From Flavobacterium difficile (lineage in GTDB: Bacteria > Bacteroidota > Bacteroidia > Flavobacteriales > Flavobacteriaceae), in the NCBI RefSeq assembly GCF_011392115.1, contig NZ_JAAJBT010000002.1, positions 372,001 to 436,000 of the forward strand: DNA of 64,000 bases, given 5' to 3'. Made by a program: the position numbers and the translations under genes. Below, piece by piece: positions 53,447 to 62,087 of the stretch (its first letter is position 1; the number at the start of each line of letters is the position of its first letter). The notes under the pieces were generated by a model. That model did no database searches, had not been told where the DNA came from, and saw nothing but the letters and a program-made list of their open reading frames with translations.

Positions 53447-53839
53447 ATGCATCCAGATATTCAAAAATACAATCACAATCAAATTGAAGAAGACGGACTA
53501 ATTTGCAGTCTTTTGTCGGAAATAATAATGGAACATCTTCCAGAAGCTGAAAATAAAGTTTGGCATGCGCATCCAGTTTGGTTTTTAGAAGGAAACCCAA
53601 TTGTGGGCTACGATAAATTAAAAGATAGTGTGAGATTGCTGTTTTGGAGTGGTGCCAGTTTTGAAGAAGAAAAACTAAAAATTGGAACCGGGAAATTCAA
53701 AGACGCTTCTATTCGATATACCAATGCATCTCAAATTAATAAAGAAGAGGTAATTCGTTGGATTGAAAAATCAAAAGTCATTCAATGGGATTATAAAAAC
53801 ATTGTGAAACGAAAAGGCGTTTTAGAGCGATTGAAGTGA
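53447..53839 (+). CDS. DUF1801-type protein
   Basis: I use ATG 53447 (MHPDIQKYNHNQ); a TTG extension from 53423 would overlap the previous gene and has no support. About 130 aa, cytoplasmic. It has the YdhG/DUF1801-like layout: LLSEIIMEHLPEAENKVWHAHPVWF, VGYDKLKDSVRLLFWSGASF and DASIRYTNASQI. The family is uncharacterised and may bind small molecules. The stop codon is immediately followed by a heptad repeat array. Confidence 0.8.
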   Translation: MHPDIQKYNHNQIEEDGLICSLLSEIIMEHLPEAENKVWHAHPVWFLEGNPIVGYDKLKDSVRLLFWSGASFEEEKLKIGTGKFKDASIRYTNASQINKEEVIRWIEKSKVIQWDYKNIVKRKGVLERLK

Positions 53840-53949
53840 AAAGAGCCAAGTAAAAAGTAAAAAGAGCCAAGTAAAAAGTAAAAAGAGCCAAGTAAAAAGT
53901 GAAAAGAGCCAAGTTTAAAGTAAAAAGTGAAAAGAGCTAAGTAAAAAGG
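53840..53949. repeat. GAGCCAA/GTAAAAA heptad array with 21- and 28-bp periods
   Basis: GAGCC/GAGCT words start at 53843, 53864, 53885, 53906 and 53934, spacings of 21, 21, 21 and 28 bp. The words between are GTAAAAA, GTGAAAA and GTTTAAA. The array starts at the DUF1801 stop codon. The following stretch to 54060 has no repeat or gene that I can recognise. Confidence 0.85.
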
Positions 53950-54064
53950 CTTTAGCATTAAGTAAAAGTGACTTCAACAATCAGTGTCAACAGTTGCCGT
54001 TTAGCAATTGTGTTATACTGAACTTGACGAATTGGCTGCTAAAAAAACAAAAACAAAGTAAAAT

Positions 54065-54400
54065 ATGAATCAAATTACCTTTTCAGATTTTGCAAAAATA
54101 GACATGCGTGTGGGAACTATCATACATGCTGAGGTTTTCCATGAAGCAAAAATTCAAGCTTTTAAAGTCACAATTGATTTTGGAGAAATGGGTATCAAAA
54201 AAACAGCTGCACAAATCACAAAACGTTACCAACCTGAAGATATACTAGGGAAACAAGTGGTAGCTGTAATCAATTTTCCACCCAAGCAAATTGCAAATTT
54301 TATGAGTGAATGCTTAATTTTAGGTGCCGTTGACGATGAAAATTCAGTTTCTTTGGTAGCGCCAAATCACATAATGAAAAATGGTTTAAAAATCGGATAA
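54065..54400 (+). CDS. csaA: CsaA-like tRNA-binding protein
   Basis: The 111-aa OB-fold protein consists only of the tRNA-binding domain found at the C-terminus of MetRS and in Arc1p. Landmarks are FAKIDMRVGTI, KKTAAQITKRY, GKQVVAVINFPPKQIANFMSECLILGA and VSLVAPN. CsaA proteins are homodimers with chaperone-like or tRNA-binding activity. Single gene, preceded by a repeat array. Confidence 0.92.
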   Translation: MNQITFSDFAKIDMRVGTIIHAEVFHEAKIQAFKVTIDFGEMGIKKTAAQITKRYQPEDILGKQVVAVINFPPKQIANFMSECLILGAVDDENSVSLVAPNHIMKNGLKIG

Positions 54401-54454
54401 TTACAATTAAATGAAATTCATTATATTTGATAATCAACTTAAAATACTAAAACT

Positions 54455-54949
54455 ATGAACAAAATTATTTTAAAGTATGGAATCTTTGGTGGCATGGCTG
54501 CTTCTTTAGTTATGTCTTGCATAGCCTTATACATGAAGTCAAATCCTGAAGAAACGGTAAATATGTTTATTGGTATGTTTACCATGATCTTAGCTTATAC
54601 TTTCATTGTATTAGGCATTATAAAATTAAGAAACGAAAACAATGGAATACTTCCATTTGGAAAAGCATTTTTATGTGGTGTAGGAATCGTTTTTATTGCT
54701 GCTACTATTTATGTGTTAACCTGGTTGATTATCTATTATAATTTCTTTCCAAATTTTATGGATCATTATTCTGATTTAGCTTTAAAAGAAACGCCTCCAG
54801 AAGAATTGGTAGCAAAAAAAGCCGAATTGGAAGCATATAAAGACATGTATAAAACACCAATTGGAGTCATTTTGCTAACTTACATGGAGATGTTTCCTAT
54901 TGGTGTTATTTTCTCTTTAATTTGTGCTTTAATTTTAAAGAAGAAATAA
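54455..54949 (+). CDS. DUF4199 membrane protein
   Basis: The 164-aa protein has four hydrophobic helices (about 7-25, 34-55, 68-95, 137-160), and a charged loop (ALKETPPEELVAKKAELEAYKDMYK) before the last helix. This is the DUF4199 pattern, uncharacterised and largely confined to Bacteroidota. A TATATTTG box at 54422-54429 could be its -7 element. A strong terminator follows. Confidence 0.85.
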   Translation: MNKIILKYGIFGGMAASLVMSCIALYMKSNPEETVNMFIGMFTMILAYTFIVLGIIKLRNENNGILPFGKAFLCGVGIVFIAATIYVLTWLIIYYNFFPNFMDHYSDLALKETPPEELVAKKAELEAYKDMYKTPIGVILLTYMEMFPIGVIFSLICALILKKK

Positions 54950-54964
54950 ATAGTATAACTTTGC

Positions 54965-54999
54965 AAAACCGACTACCTTTAATGAGTCGGTTTTTTTTT
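54965..54999 (+). terminator. Terminator after the DUF4199 gene
   Basis: AAAACCGACT (54965-54974) and AGTCGGTTTT (54985-54994) with a T-run tail. It ends 9 bp before the TSUP gene start, so that gene must have a promoter overlapping it or be transcribed by readthrough. Confidence 0.85.
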
Positions 55000-55007
55000 A
55001 TTTACAA

Positions 55008-55802
55008 ATGAATTTACCTGAACTCTTTGTCCAACACGACATTTCAATTTTAATAATTATTGCATTTGCTTCTCTTTTTGCTGGTTTTATTGATGCCATT
55101 GTTGGCGGCGGCGGCTTAATCCAGTTTCCAGCTTTTATGATTTTGTTTCCCAATACCAGTGTGCCAACCGCATTTGGGACTAATAAAATTGCCGGACTTT
55201 CAGGTACTTCAATCGCAGCAGTTCAATATGCTAAACGCGTCAAATTCAATTGGAAATTATTAGCAGTTACCGCCATAACTTCATTTGTGTTTTCTTTTAT
55301 CGGTGCGAAATTAGTCAGTCGAATCGATGTCGATATTTTAAAACCTTTTATCTTTTTTGTTTTGATTGCGATTGCTATTTATACCTTTAAAAAGAAAGAT
55401 TTTGGGGCCCTGGCTACAAAGAAAATATCAGACAATAAAAAGTATTTTTACGGGATTGTTTTAGGAATACTTATAGGTTTTTATGATGGTTTTTTAGGTC
55501 CAGGAACAGGAAGTTTTTTAGTCTTAGGATTTGTAGCTTTGTTAGGTTTTGAGTTTTTAGAAGCCTCTGCTTATGCAAAAGTAATTAATTGTGTCACCAA
55601 CATTTCAGCACTTTATGTGTTTATTTCTCAAGGGAATTACATCATAGAAATCGCTATAATCATGGCAATTTCAAATGTTTTAGGAAGTATAATTGGCTCT
55701 AGAATGGCTATTTTAAAAGGAAATTCCTTCATTAGAAAAATATTTCTATTTGTGGTTTGCATAATGATCATCCGTTATGGATATGATGTTTTTTTTAGTT
55801 AG
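55008..55802 (+). CDS. TSUP (TauE/SafE) family transporter
   Basis: The 264-aa inner-membrane protein has about eight helices and the two TSUP half-repeats: FAGFIDAIVGGGGLIQFPAFM in the first half and IGFYDGFLGPGTGSFLVLGF in the second. TSUP members export or import sulfite, sulfonates or other organic anions; substrate not determinable. It stands between a DUF4199 gene and an S41 protease gene (30-bp gap to the latter). Confidence 0.9.
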   Translation: MNLPELFVQHDISILIIIAFASLFAGFIDAIVGGGGLIQFPAFMILFPNTSVPTAFGTNKIAGLSGTSIAAVQYAKRVKFNWKLLAVTAITSFVFSFIGAKLVSRIDVDILKPFIFFVLIAIAIYTFKKKDFGALATKKISDNKKYFYGIVLGILIGFYDGFLGPGTGSFLVLGFVALLGFEFLEASAYAKVINCVTNISALYVFISQGNYIIEIAIIMAISNVLGSIIGSRMAILKGNSFIRKIFLFVVCIMIIRYGYDVFFS

Positions 55803-55832
55803 ATTTGTTCAACTCTAAAAAACAAACTTTAC

Positions 55833-57410
55833 ATGAAAAGAATAGTAGTATTTACCTGTATTTTTATATTATTTTCTTGCCAGTCTACTAAAAAATTCAA
55901 TGCAAAATTAGCACAACCTATTTCGGTAGCACAACTTCATAAAGATGTCGATTTCTCTTATAAAAAATTGAAACAAATGCATCCAAAGTTATATTGGTAC
56001 ATTTCTAAAGAAAAATTAGATTATAAATTTGATAGTTTAAAGCAATCTATTCAACAACCAATGACTGGTTTAGATTTTTATAAAGAATTAAGTCAGGTGG
56101 TAAAAGCGGTCGGACAAGGGCATTTGAGTGTGACTCCAAGTTTTGAAAAACGAACCAAAAAAGAGCAAAACGTATTAAAGAAAAAAGGAAAATCAGCTTT
56201 TTCACAATTCGATTTTGAATACATAGAAAACAAATTATTCATCACTAAAAATCGTTCTCGACACAACATTAAAGAAATGACTCAAGTGGTTTCAGTTAAT
56301 GGAGAAGCGCCTAATGAACTACTTTCAACCTTCAAGAAACGTGTGGCTTCAGACGGTTACAATCAAACTTTTTTCAATCATTATTTAGGAAGATATTTTG
56401 GTACTTTTTTCACCATCAATAAAGGGAAAGTGCAAGACAGTCTGAAATTGCAACTTAACTACGAAGGTAAAGATTCTGTTTATGTAGTGGTACGCGATAC
56501 TTTTGGAACAAAATCTAAAGAGGTTAAAGCAAAATTATCTAAAAAAGAAAAGAAAGAAAAAGCTAAATTTAATAGTAAATATGGCTATAATGCAGAGACT
56601 AAACAATTCACAAGAGAATTAAAGTTTGTAGAAAACGATAGTACAACTGCAATTATGACTATTAGAGGTTTTTCTAACGGAAATGCTGGTGCTTTTTATG
56701 AAGAGTCATTTGAAAAATTATCCGTTGCTAATGCTAAAAATTTAATCATCGATTTACGAAATAACCCAGGCGGAAGATTATATGAAATTTTTGCTTTGTA
56801 CGGATATCTGGTTAATGAACCTTATGTGTTTATTGATGATTACGAAGTAGTTTCTAGAACAAGTAAACTTCGATTAAACTATTTTAAAGGTGGCGGACCG
56901 GTAGTTAAATTTTTTAAGATTTTAGGAGCACCTTTTTTCTATTCCATTAATTATTTTAAAGTTAGAAAAGAAGGGGACAAATTTTTAGTGAGTACCCGAT
57001 TTTCTAAACCAATAGATCCGAAACCAAACAATTTTAAAGGTAAAGTTTACGTTTTAATTAACGGCGGAAGTTTTTCTGCTTCAAGTGTAATTTCCTCCAA
57101 TTTAAAAGCTACAAAACGTGCCTTTTTTGTTGGTGAAGAAACAGGTGGTGCTTTTAACGGAACGGTTGCCGCACAAATGCCAACAGTAGTGTTGCCCAAC
57201 AGTAAAGTAAATTTAAAAATTGGTTTAGCTTTAGTAAGTGCTAAAGGAAAAACGGATGTGGAAGGACGAGGGATTTTTCCTGATAAAGAAATTATTCCAA
57301 CTGTAGAAGACAGAAAAAATAAGGTCGACCCAGAATTAAAATGGGTTTTAGAAGATATCAAACGTGGAAAAGAAGTGGATGTTTTGTTACAAGAATCTGG
57401 TAAAAAATAA
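55833..57410 (+). CDS. S41-family serine protease, lipoprotein
   Basis: The 525-aa protein has lipobox LFSC (Cys16). An N-terminal helical domain (about 30-110) is followed by a PDZ-like region (HNIKEMTQVVSVNGEAPNELL). The S41 core has DLRNNPGG and the nucleophile segment LINGGSFSASSVISS, then GEETGGAFNG. Tail-specific proteases of this type cleave at C-terminal regions. Anchoring suggests a periplasmic-face envelope role. Its stop codon is immediately followed by the large tandem repeat. Confidence 0.9.
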   Translation: MKRIVVFTCIFILFSCQSTKKFNAKLAQPISVAQLHKDVDFSYKKLKQMHPKLYWYISKEKLDYKFDSLKQSIQQPMTGLDFYKELSQVVKAVGQGHLSVTPSFEKRTKKEQNVLKKKGKSAFSQFDFEYIENKLFITKNRSRHNIKEMTQVVSVNGEAPNELLSTFKKRVASDGYNQTFFNHYLGRYFGTFFTINKGKVQDSLKLQLNYEGKDSVYVVVRDTFGTKSKEVKAKLSKKEKKEKAKFNSKYGYNAETKQFTRELKFVENDSTTAIMTIRGFSNGNAGAFYEESFEKLSVANAKNLIIDLRNNPGGRLYEIFALYGYLVNEPYVFIDDYEVVSRTSKLRLNYFKGGGPVVKFFKILGAPFFYSINYFKVRKEGDKFLVSTRFSKPIDPKPNNFKGKVYVLINGGSFSASSVISSNLKATKRAFFVGEETGGAFNGTVAAQMPTVVLPNSKVNLKIGLALVSAKGKTDVEGRGIFPDKEIIPTVEDRKNKVDPELKWVLEDIKRGKEVDVLLQESGKK

Positions 57411-57877
57411 AAACCTTAGCGAGCCTTGCGAATATCTTTGCGGACTTTGCGGTTAAATTAAATTGGGTCAACACAGATTAAAGAAATTGTATAAATTTTT
57501 AAAAATAAAAACCTTAGCGAGCCTTGCGAATATCTTTGCGAACTTTGCGGTTAAATTAAATGGGACAACACAGATTAAAGAAATGATTTAAATTCTAAAA
57601 ATAAAAACCTTAGCGAGCCTTGCGAATATCTTTGCGAACTTTGCGGTTAAATTAAATTGGGTCAACACAGATTAAAGAAATGATTTAAATTTTAAAAAAT
57701 AAAAACCTTAGCGAGCCTTGCGAAAATCTTAACGAACTTTGCGGTTAAATTAAATTGTGACAACACAGATTAAAGAAATTATATAAATACAAACCTTAGC
57801 GAACCTTGCGATAATCTTTGCGTGCTTTGCGGTTAAATTAAATTGTGACAACACAAATTAAAGAATTATGTAAATTA
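57411..57877. repeat. Five-copy tandem repeat of about 97 bp
   Basis: Copies start at 57411, 57509, 57605, 57703 and 57791. Each holds three TTGCG-containing words (gccttgcg, ctttgcg, actttgcgg) followed by ggttaaattaaatt and the half-element acacagattaaagaa seen at 1566 and 2426. After the last copy an inverted end (tttcttaaatctgtgt, about 57886-57901) closes the array. The array starts one base after the S41 stop and, with its closing end, fills most of the 542-bp gap to the GNAT gene. A single inverted remnant of its end lies at 63531-63560. Confidence 0.93.
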
Positions 57878-57952
57878 ATAGTATTTCTTAAATCTGTGTT
57901 TCAAAAACAACAACATCAATCAAACTAGTTATCATTTCACACGTAAAAAATC

Positions 57953-58513
57953 ATGCTAACCATAAATTTTCATCCTTTTCCAAACTTAGAATCTGACCGA
58001 TTACTGTTCAGAAGACTCAAAGATTCAGATGCTCCAGAAGTGTTTAAACTAAGAAGCAATCCGGAAATCATGAAATACATTCCTCGTACGTTACTTCAAA
58101 AGGAAGAAGAAGCCTTGGCCATGATTCACATGATGAATGCAAAAATTGATGCCAACACAGATATTAATTGGGGCGTTTGTTTAAAAGGAACTGATACTAT
58201 TATCGGATTTATGGGCTTTTACAGAACCCAACCAGAAAATTATCGTACCGAAATTGGCTATATGATTTTACCCGAATTGGAAGGCAAAGGGTATGTAACC
58301 GAAGCAGTAAAAACCCTACTAAATTATGCATTTCATACCGTTGGATTTCATTCGATTGATGCGGTAATTGATCCTAAAAATACAGGTTCAGAAAAAGTAT
58401 TGCTAAAAAACGGATTCCGTAAAGAAGCACATTTCCTTGAGGATGAGTATTTTGAAGGGAAGTTTTGGGATTCAGTGCATTACGGAATATTAAAAAAAGA
58501 ATTTATACTATAA
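57953..58513 (+). CDS. GNAT-family N-acetyltransferase
   Basis: The 186-aa protein has the RimJ/RimL-type GNAT layout: SDRLLFRRLKDSDAPEVFKLRSNPEIMKYI at 13-42, IGFMGFYR, the acetyl-CoA-binding segment GYMILPELEGKGYVTEAVKTLL (a variant of Q/RxxGxG/A) and KNTGSEKVLLKNGFRKEAH. It transfers an acetyl group to an amine, possibly a protein N-terminus or antibiotic. It starts the operon that encodes the ABC exporter, with a 2-bp gap. Confidence 0.9.
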   Translation: MLTINFHPFPNLESDRLLFRRLKDSDAPEVFKLRSNPEIMKYIPRTLLQKEEEALAMIHMMNAKIDANTDINWGVCLKGTDTIIGFMGFYRTQPENYRTEIGYMILPELEGKGYVTEAVKTLLNYAFHTVGFHSIDAVIDPKNTGSEKVLLKNGFRKEAHFLEDEYFEGKFWDSVHYGILKKEFIL

Positions 58514-58515
58514 CT

Positions 58516-59655
58516 ATGACAGTATTTGAAAAACAAATTGCAGAAGTAAAAGAAATTTTGCAGTTTGAAAATTATGCGCAAGCTATAAAACGCATCATCG
58601 ACTTTACTTTAGATACGGAAGATATTTTGCATTATAAACAAACTAACGATTTTTTAGATTGGTACGATACCCATGAAAGCTCACCAGAAGTGAAAGAAAA
58701 ATTGACAGATTTGCTAAATAATTTGCAGTTGTCTTTAGCTTCAAAAGCCATCCAACCTCAGGAAACTATTATTTCTATTGCCAATCTTAAAAAAGTTTAC
58801 AATTCAAATTTCGCTTTAGGACCTATAAATCTAGATATTAAATCGGGTGAAATTATTGGTTTGGTAGGAGAGAACGGTAATGGAAAAACTACTTTATTAA
58901 GAAGTATTTGTGGCGAATTGCATCCCACTTCTGGAACCATCCACTACAATTTTGACTACTCCGATTTGTACGATTTACGAACCCAATTAGTTTACATTCC
59001 ACAACGTACCGATACTTGGCGCGGCAGCATGTATCAAAACTTAGAATTTACGGCGAGTTGTTACGGCTACAAACCAGAAGAAAATAACTTGGTAGTCGAT
59101 TTAGTTGTGACACGATTAGGCCTTCGAAAATTTAGGAATTACAATTGGAATGGCTTGTCATCAGGATATAAAATGCGTTTCGAATTGGCCAGAATGTTAC
59201 TTCGTAAACCTAAAATCTTACTGATTGATGAACCTTTGGCAAATTTAGATATTTTAGCCCAACAAACCGTTTTAGACGATTTCAGAAACATTGCCAATTC
59301 GCCTTTCCGACCAATTGCCATTGTGTTGAGTTCGCAACAATTGTATGAAGTCGAAAAAACGTCCAATCAAGTGGTGTTTTTAAAACAAGGAATACAACGC
59401 AATTTAAAAGAAGATACTACTGAAGAAAAATGCTTTATGGTTGAGTTTGAAACTACAGAATCTATTAGTGTTTTAAAGGAGAAATTAGCGAAACTTCAGT
59501 TGCTTTCATTAGAACAAAATGGCGGTACTTTAATCGGAACTTTTCCTATTGAAGTCACAATTGCTACGTTTATGAAAACACTTATTCATGAGCAAATTGA
59601 AGTCAACTATTTAAGAAATATTACTAACTCTACCCGAAGATTTTTCGTAAAATAA
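58516..59655 (+). CDS. ABC exporter ATPase with N-terminal extension and no H-loop histidine
   Basis: I start at ATG 58516, 2 bp after the GNAT stop; a longer reading runs inside that gene. The 379-aa protein has a helical extension (1-85), Walker A GENGNGKTT (118-126), Q-loop Q163, a degenerate signature LSSGYK (214-219), Walker B KILLIDEP (233-240, catalytic E239) and D-loop LANLD. At the H-loop position it reads LSSQQLYEVE with Q274 instead of His. A C-terminal domain (about 300-379) follows. It forms an exporter with the next gene. Confidence 0.85.
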   Translation: MTVFEKQIAEVKEILQFENYAQAIKRIIDFTLDTEDILHYKQTNDFLDWYDTHESSPEVKEKLTDLLNNLQLSLASKAIQPQETIISIANLKKVYNSNFALGPINLDIKSGEIIGLVGENGNGKTTLLRSICGELHPTSGTIHYNFDYSDLYDLRTQLVYIPQRTDTWRGSMYQNLEFTASCYGYKPEENNLVVDLVVTRLGLRKFRNYNWNGLSSGYKMRFELARMLLRKPKILLIDEPLANLDILAQQTVLDDFRNIANSPFRPIAIVLSSQQLYEVEKTSNQVVFLKQGIQRNLKEDTTEEKCFMVEFETTESISVLKEKLAKLQLLSLEQNGGTLIGTFPIEVTIATFMKTLIHEQIEVNYLRNITNSTRRFFVK

Positions 59656-59661
59656 AAGCAT

Positions 59662-61221
59662 ATGTTTCAAAACATTCAAAAGCAATTATTGCTAAAATAT
59701 CCATTACTATGGAACACAAAATTTATTCCAATGATGGTGATTGGAATTGCCATGAACCTGATTTATTTTTTGATTGGCTACTATGATGGAACTATCGATT
59801 TTACAGGTGAATATTATTATGGAGATAATGATTCAGAAGTTTTAGGTTTCGGATTTTTAATTGCAACAATACTACTATTATTGTGGTTTTGGTTTTATTC
59901 TAAAAACAATTCGTTTAAAGCCATTTATTTAAAAAGTAAAAATGCCTTATTTTTTGAGTTCATTCAAGTGGTTGTAATTTTTATACTGTTTTTTAATTTT
60001 TTCATAGTTTATAAAATAGGCGTACAGCTTCATAATAGAAGTTATTTTAGTTATGAAGAAGCAAAGAAAAGATGTGAAATTATAGGGTTAGCAGATATTT
60101 TTATTGACGGTTCTTTTAGTCAAACCGAGTTAGATTCTGTAAAAATGGGAATGATTTATAAAGATTCTATTAAGAATGATTCCGTACATGATGCATGCCT
60201 CTCAAATGATCGTATTTTTCATAAAGTCGATATGATTTTTGATAATAAAAAATATTTAAAATATTCACTAATCAATAGAAATAGTAGAAAATTTGAAATT
60301 AATTCTTATCAAGAAGATAGTGCAAATGTTAAGAAGCTAAAGAGAAATATTATTAGTAATAAAAAGGAAACCTTAAAGTTTTTACAATCATATTTAGCCA
60401 TTGTAAAAGAACATGAACTTCACACAAATTTAGACGCAACAACTTGGTACAATCAAGTGGTTAAAGCTCCTAACTTTACCAATTATAAAATCATTTTTCC
60501 ATATACTTATCATGTGGAACAACAAAACAATAAAGCGTATTATTTAAATCATTTCGACTATGATGCTTATGAAAACAATTATCGAAAAGAGGACAAGTAC
60601 ATTTTTAATGAAAAATATGTGAACGAAAATAATATTAAGTATTCGAAATTTTATGTAGAACATCATTTATTGCATGATAAATATGGAATCATTTCGAATG
60701 CCTATTCTTATCGATATTTTAGATTGTCTGAATTATTAATATTTAACGGCATGGCATTTATGTTAGCGGTGTTTGTATTTACTTTTAGAATTTCTAACCT
60801 TAAAAAATGGTTCATTTCTATTGTTGTTTTTGGCGTTTTATCTATCGCTTATGGTATTATCGCTAATCTGATTAATAACGAGGATGTTTTATTTCCATTA
60901 TTTGCCATTTCAACCTTTTTGATTTTTTGGATGTATTTGTTTGTCATCATCAGAAGGAAAAAAGGAAAAAGCTTTTCAGAAATTATTTTAAACATTTGTA
61001 TTTGGTCCATTCCAATGCTTTTACCTTTCATTTACTATTTTATGCAAGAACTTTATATAGATTACGTTTATGTATATCAATATGGCGTAGTAGATCCAAT
61101 CAGAAAAGCGTTTAAAGATCATGTAGATGTAATGTTTTCCGTAAATTTTCTCGTATCTATACTATTAATGTATTTTATGTCTAAAACAATAAGAACCTGG
61201 AAAGGTATTTCAGAAGAATAA
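59662..61221 (+). CDS. Predicted ABC exporter permease with large extracytoplasmic domain
   Basis: The 519-aa protein has three N-terminal helices (about 22-42, 61-80, 97-120), a charged soluble region of roughly 220 aa (121-345) and about five C-terminal helices (ending near 510). I do not recognise a Pfam domain. Six bases separate it from the ATPase gene, and the topology resembles ABC-2/type V exporter permeases with an inserted periplasmic domain. Substrate unknown. The next gene starts 1 bp later. Confidence 0.75.
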   Translation: MFQNIQKQLLLKYPLLWNTKFIPMMVIGIAMNLIYFLIGYYDGTIDFTGEYYYGDNDSEVLGFGFLIATILLLLWFWFYSKNNSFKAIYLKSKNALFFEFIQVVVIFILFFNFFIVYKIGVQLHNRSYFSYEEAKKRCEIIGLADIFIDGSFSQTELDSVKMGMIYKDSIKNDSVHDACLSNDRIFHKVDMIFDNKKYLKYSLINRNSRKFEINSYQEDSANVKKLKRNIISNKKETLKFLQSYLAIVKEHELHTNLDATTWYNQVVKAPNFTNYKIIFPYTYHVEQQNNKAYYLNHFDYDAYENNYRKEDKYIFNEKYVNENNIKYSKFYVEHHLLHDKYGIISNAYSYRYFRLSELLIFNGMAFMLAVFVFTFRISNLKKWFISIVVFGVLSIAYGIIANLINNEDVLFPLFAISTFLIFWMYLFVIIRRKKGKSFSEIILNICIWSIPMLLPFIYYFMQELYIDYVYVYQYGVVDPIRKAFKDHVDVMFSVNFLVSILLMYFMSKTIRTWKGISEE

Positions 61222-61222
61222 T

Positions 61223-62074
61223 ATGATTATAACAATTTCAAATTCGCAACTTTCAGCCACCCTAAATACTGTGGGCGCCGAATTACAAACCTTAGTAAAA
61301 AACAACAAAAACTACATCTGGCAAGTAGACGAAACCTATTGGAATAAAACCTCTCCGATTTTATTTCCAATTGTGGGGCGATTAAAAAACGATTCGTACA
61401 CTTGGAAGGATACAACCTATGAATTGCCACGTCATGGTTTTGCCAGAAATAGGGAGTTTTCCATTCATAAAATGTCAGACCATCAAGTGATTTTCGAATT
61501 AGACGATTCAGAAAGTACAAGAGAAGTGTATCCTTTTGCGTTCAAATTGTTAATTGCATATACGTTAATGGATAACGAATTAGTCATTGAATATTTTGTT
61601 AGAAATCAATCTGATGAAGTGTTGCCGTTTTCTATTGGCGCGCATCCCGCTTTTGCTATAGAAGGTAGTTTTGAAGACTACAGCTTACAGTTCAATAAAG
61701 AAGATGTTTTCGAAACCCATCATTTAGAAAATGAAAGTTTTAACGGAACCACCACTTTGATGGCAACTGAAAACCACACAATAGCATTAAATTATGCCTT
61801 ATTCGAAAAAGATGCCTTGGTTTTTAAACACTTAAAATCAAATGAAGTGATTTTAAAAAATAAAGACCAAGCCGTTCTAAAAGTAAATTTCGATCATTTC
61901 CCCTATTTAGGAATTTGGACCAAACAAAACGCCCCATTTTTATGTATTGAACCTTGGTGCGGTTTAGCAGATGCAACAACTCATAACGGAAATTTAGAAA
62001 ACAAAGAAGGCATCAATCATTTGCCAGCTGGCGAAGATTTTTTGAGAGCCCTACGCATTGAAATTTTGGAGTAA
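61223..62074 (+). CDS. Aldose 1-epimerase family protein (LacX-like)
   Basis: The 283-aa beta-sandwich protein is related to galactose mutarotase. Landmarks are LNTVGAELQTLVKN, ILFPIVGRLKND, YELPRHGFARNREF, IGAHPAFA (His of the active site) and CIEPWCGLAD. The sequence order is that of the LacX/YphB branch, sugar substrate unknown. It closes the GNAT-ABC operon. Its stop is 13 bp from the stop of the convergent lipoprotein hydrolase. Confidence 0.88.
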   Translation: MIITISNSQLSATLNTVGAELQTLVKNNKNYIWQVDETYWNKTSPILFPIVGRLKNDSYTWKDTTYELPRHGFARNREFSIHKMSDHQVIFELDDSESTREVYPFAFKLLIAYTLMDNELVIEYFVRNQSDEVLPFSIGAHPAFAIEGSFEDYSLQFNKEDVFETHHLENESFNGTTTLMATENHTIALNYALFEKDALVFKHLKSNEVILKNKDQAVLKVNFDHFPYLGIWTKQNAPFLCIEPWCGLADATTHNGNLENKEGINHLPAGEDFLRALRIEILE

Positions 62075-62087
62075 AATTTTTTAAAAA

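Noticed and set aside
53950..54064. Possible tRNA or riboswitch in the spacer before csaA
   Set aside because: I looked for a cloverleaf and for a conserved aptamer core and found neither; it looks like degenerate intergenic DNA.
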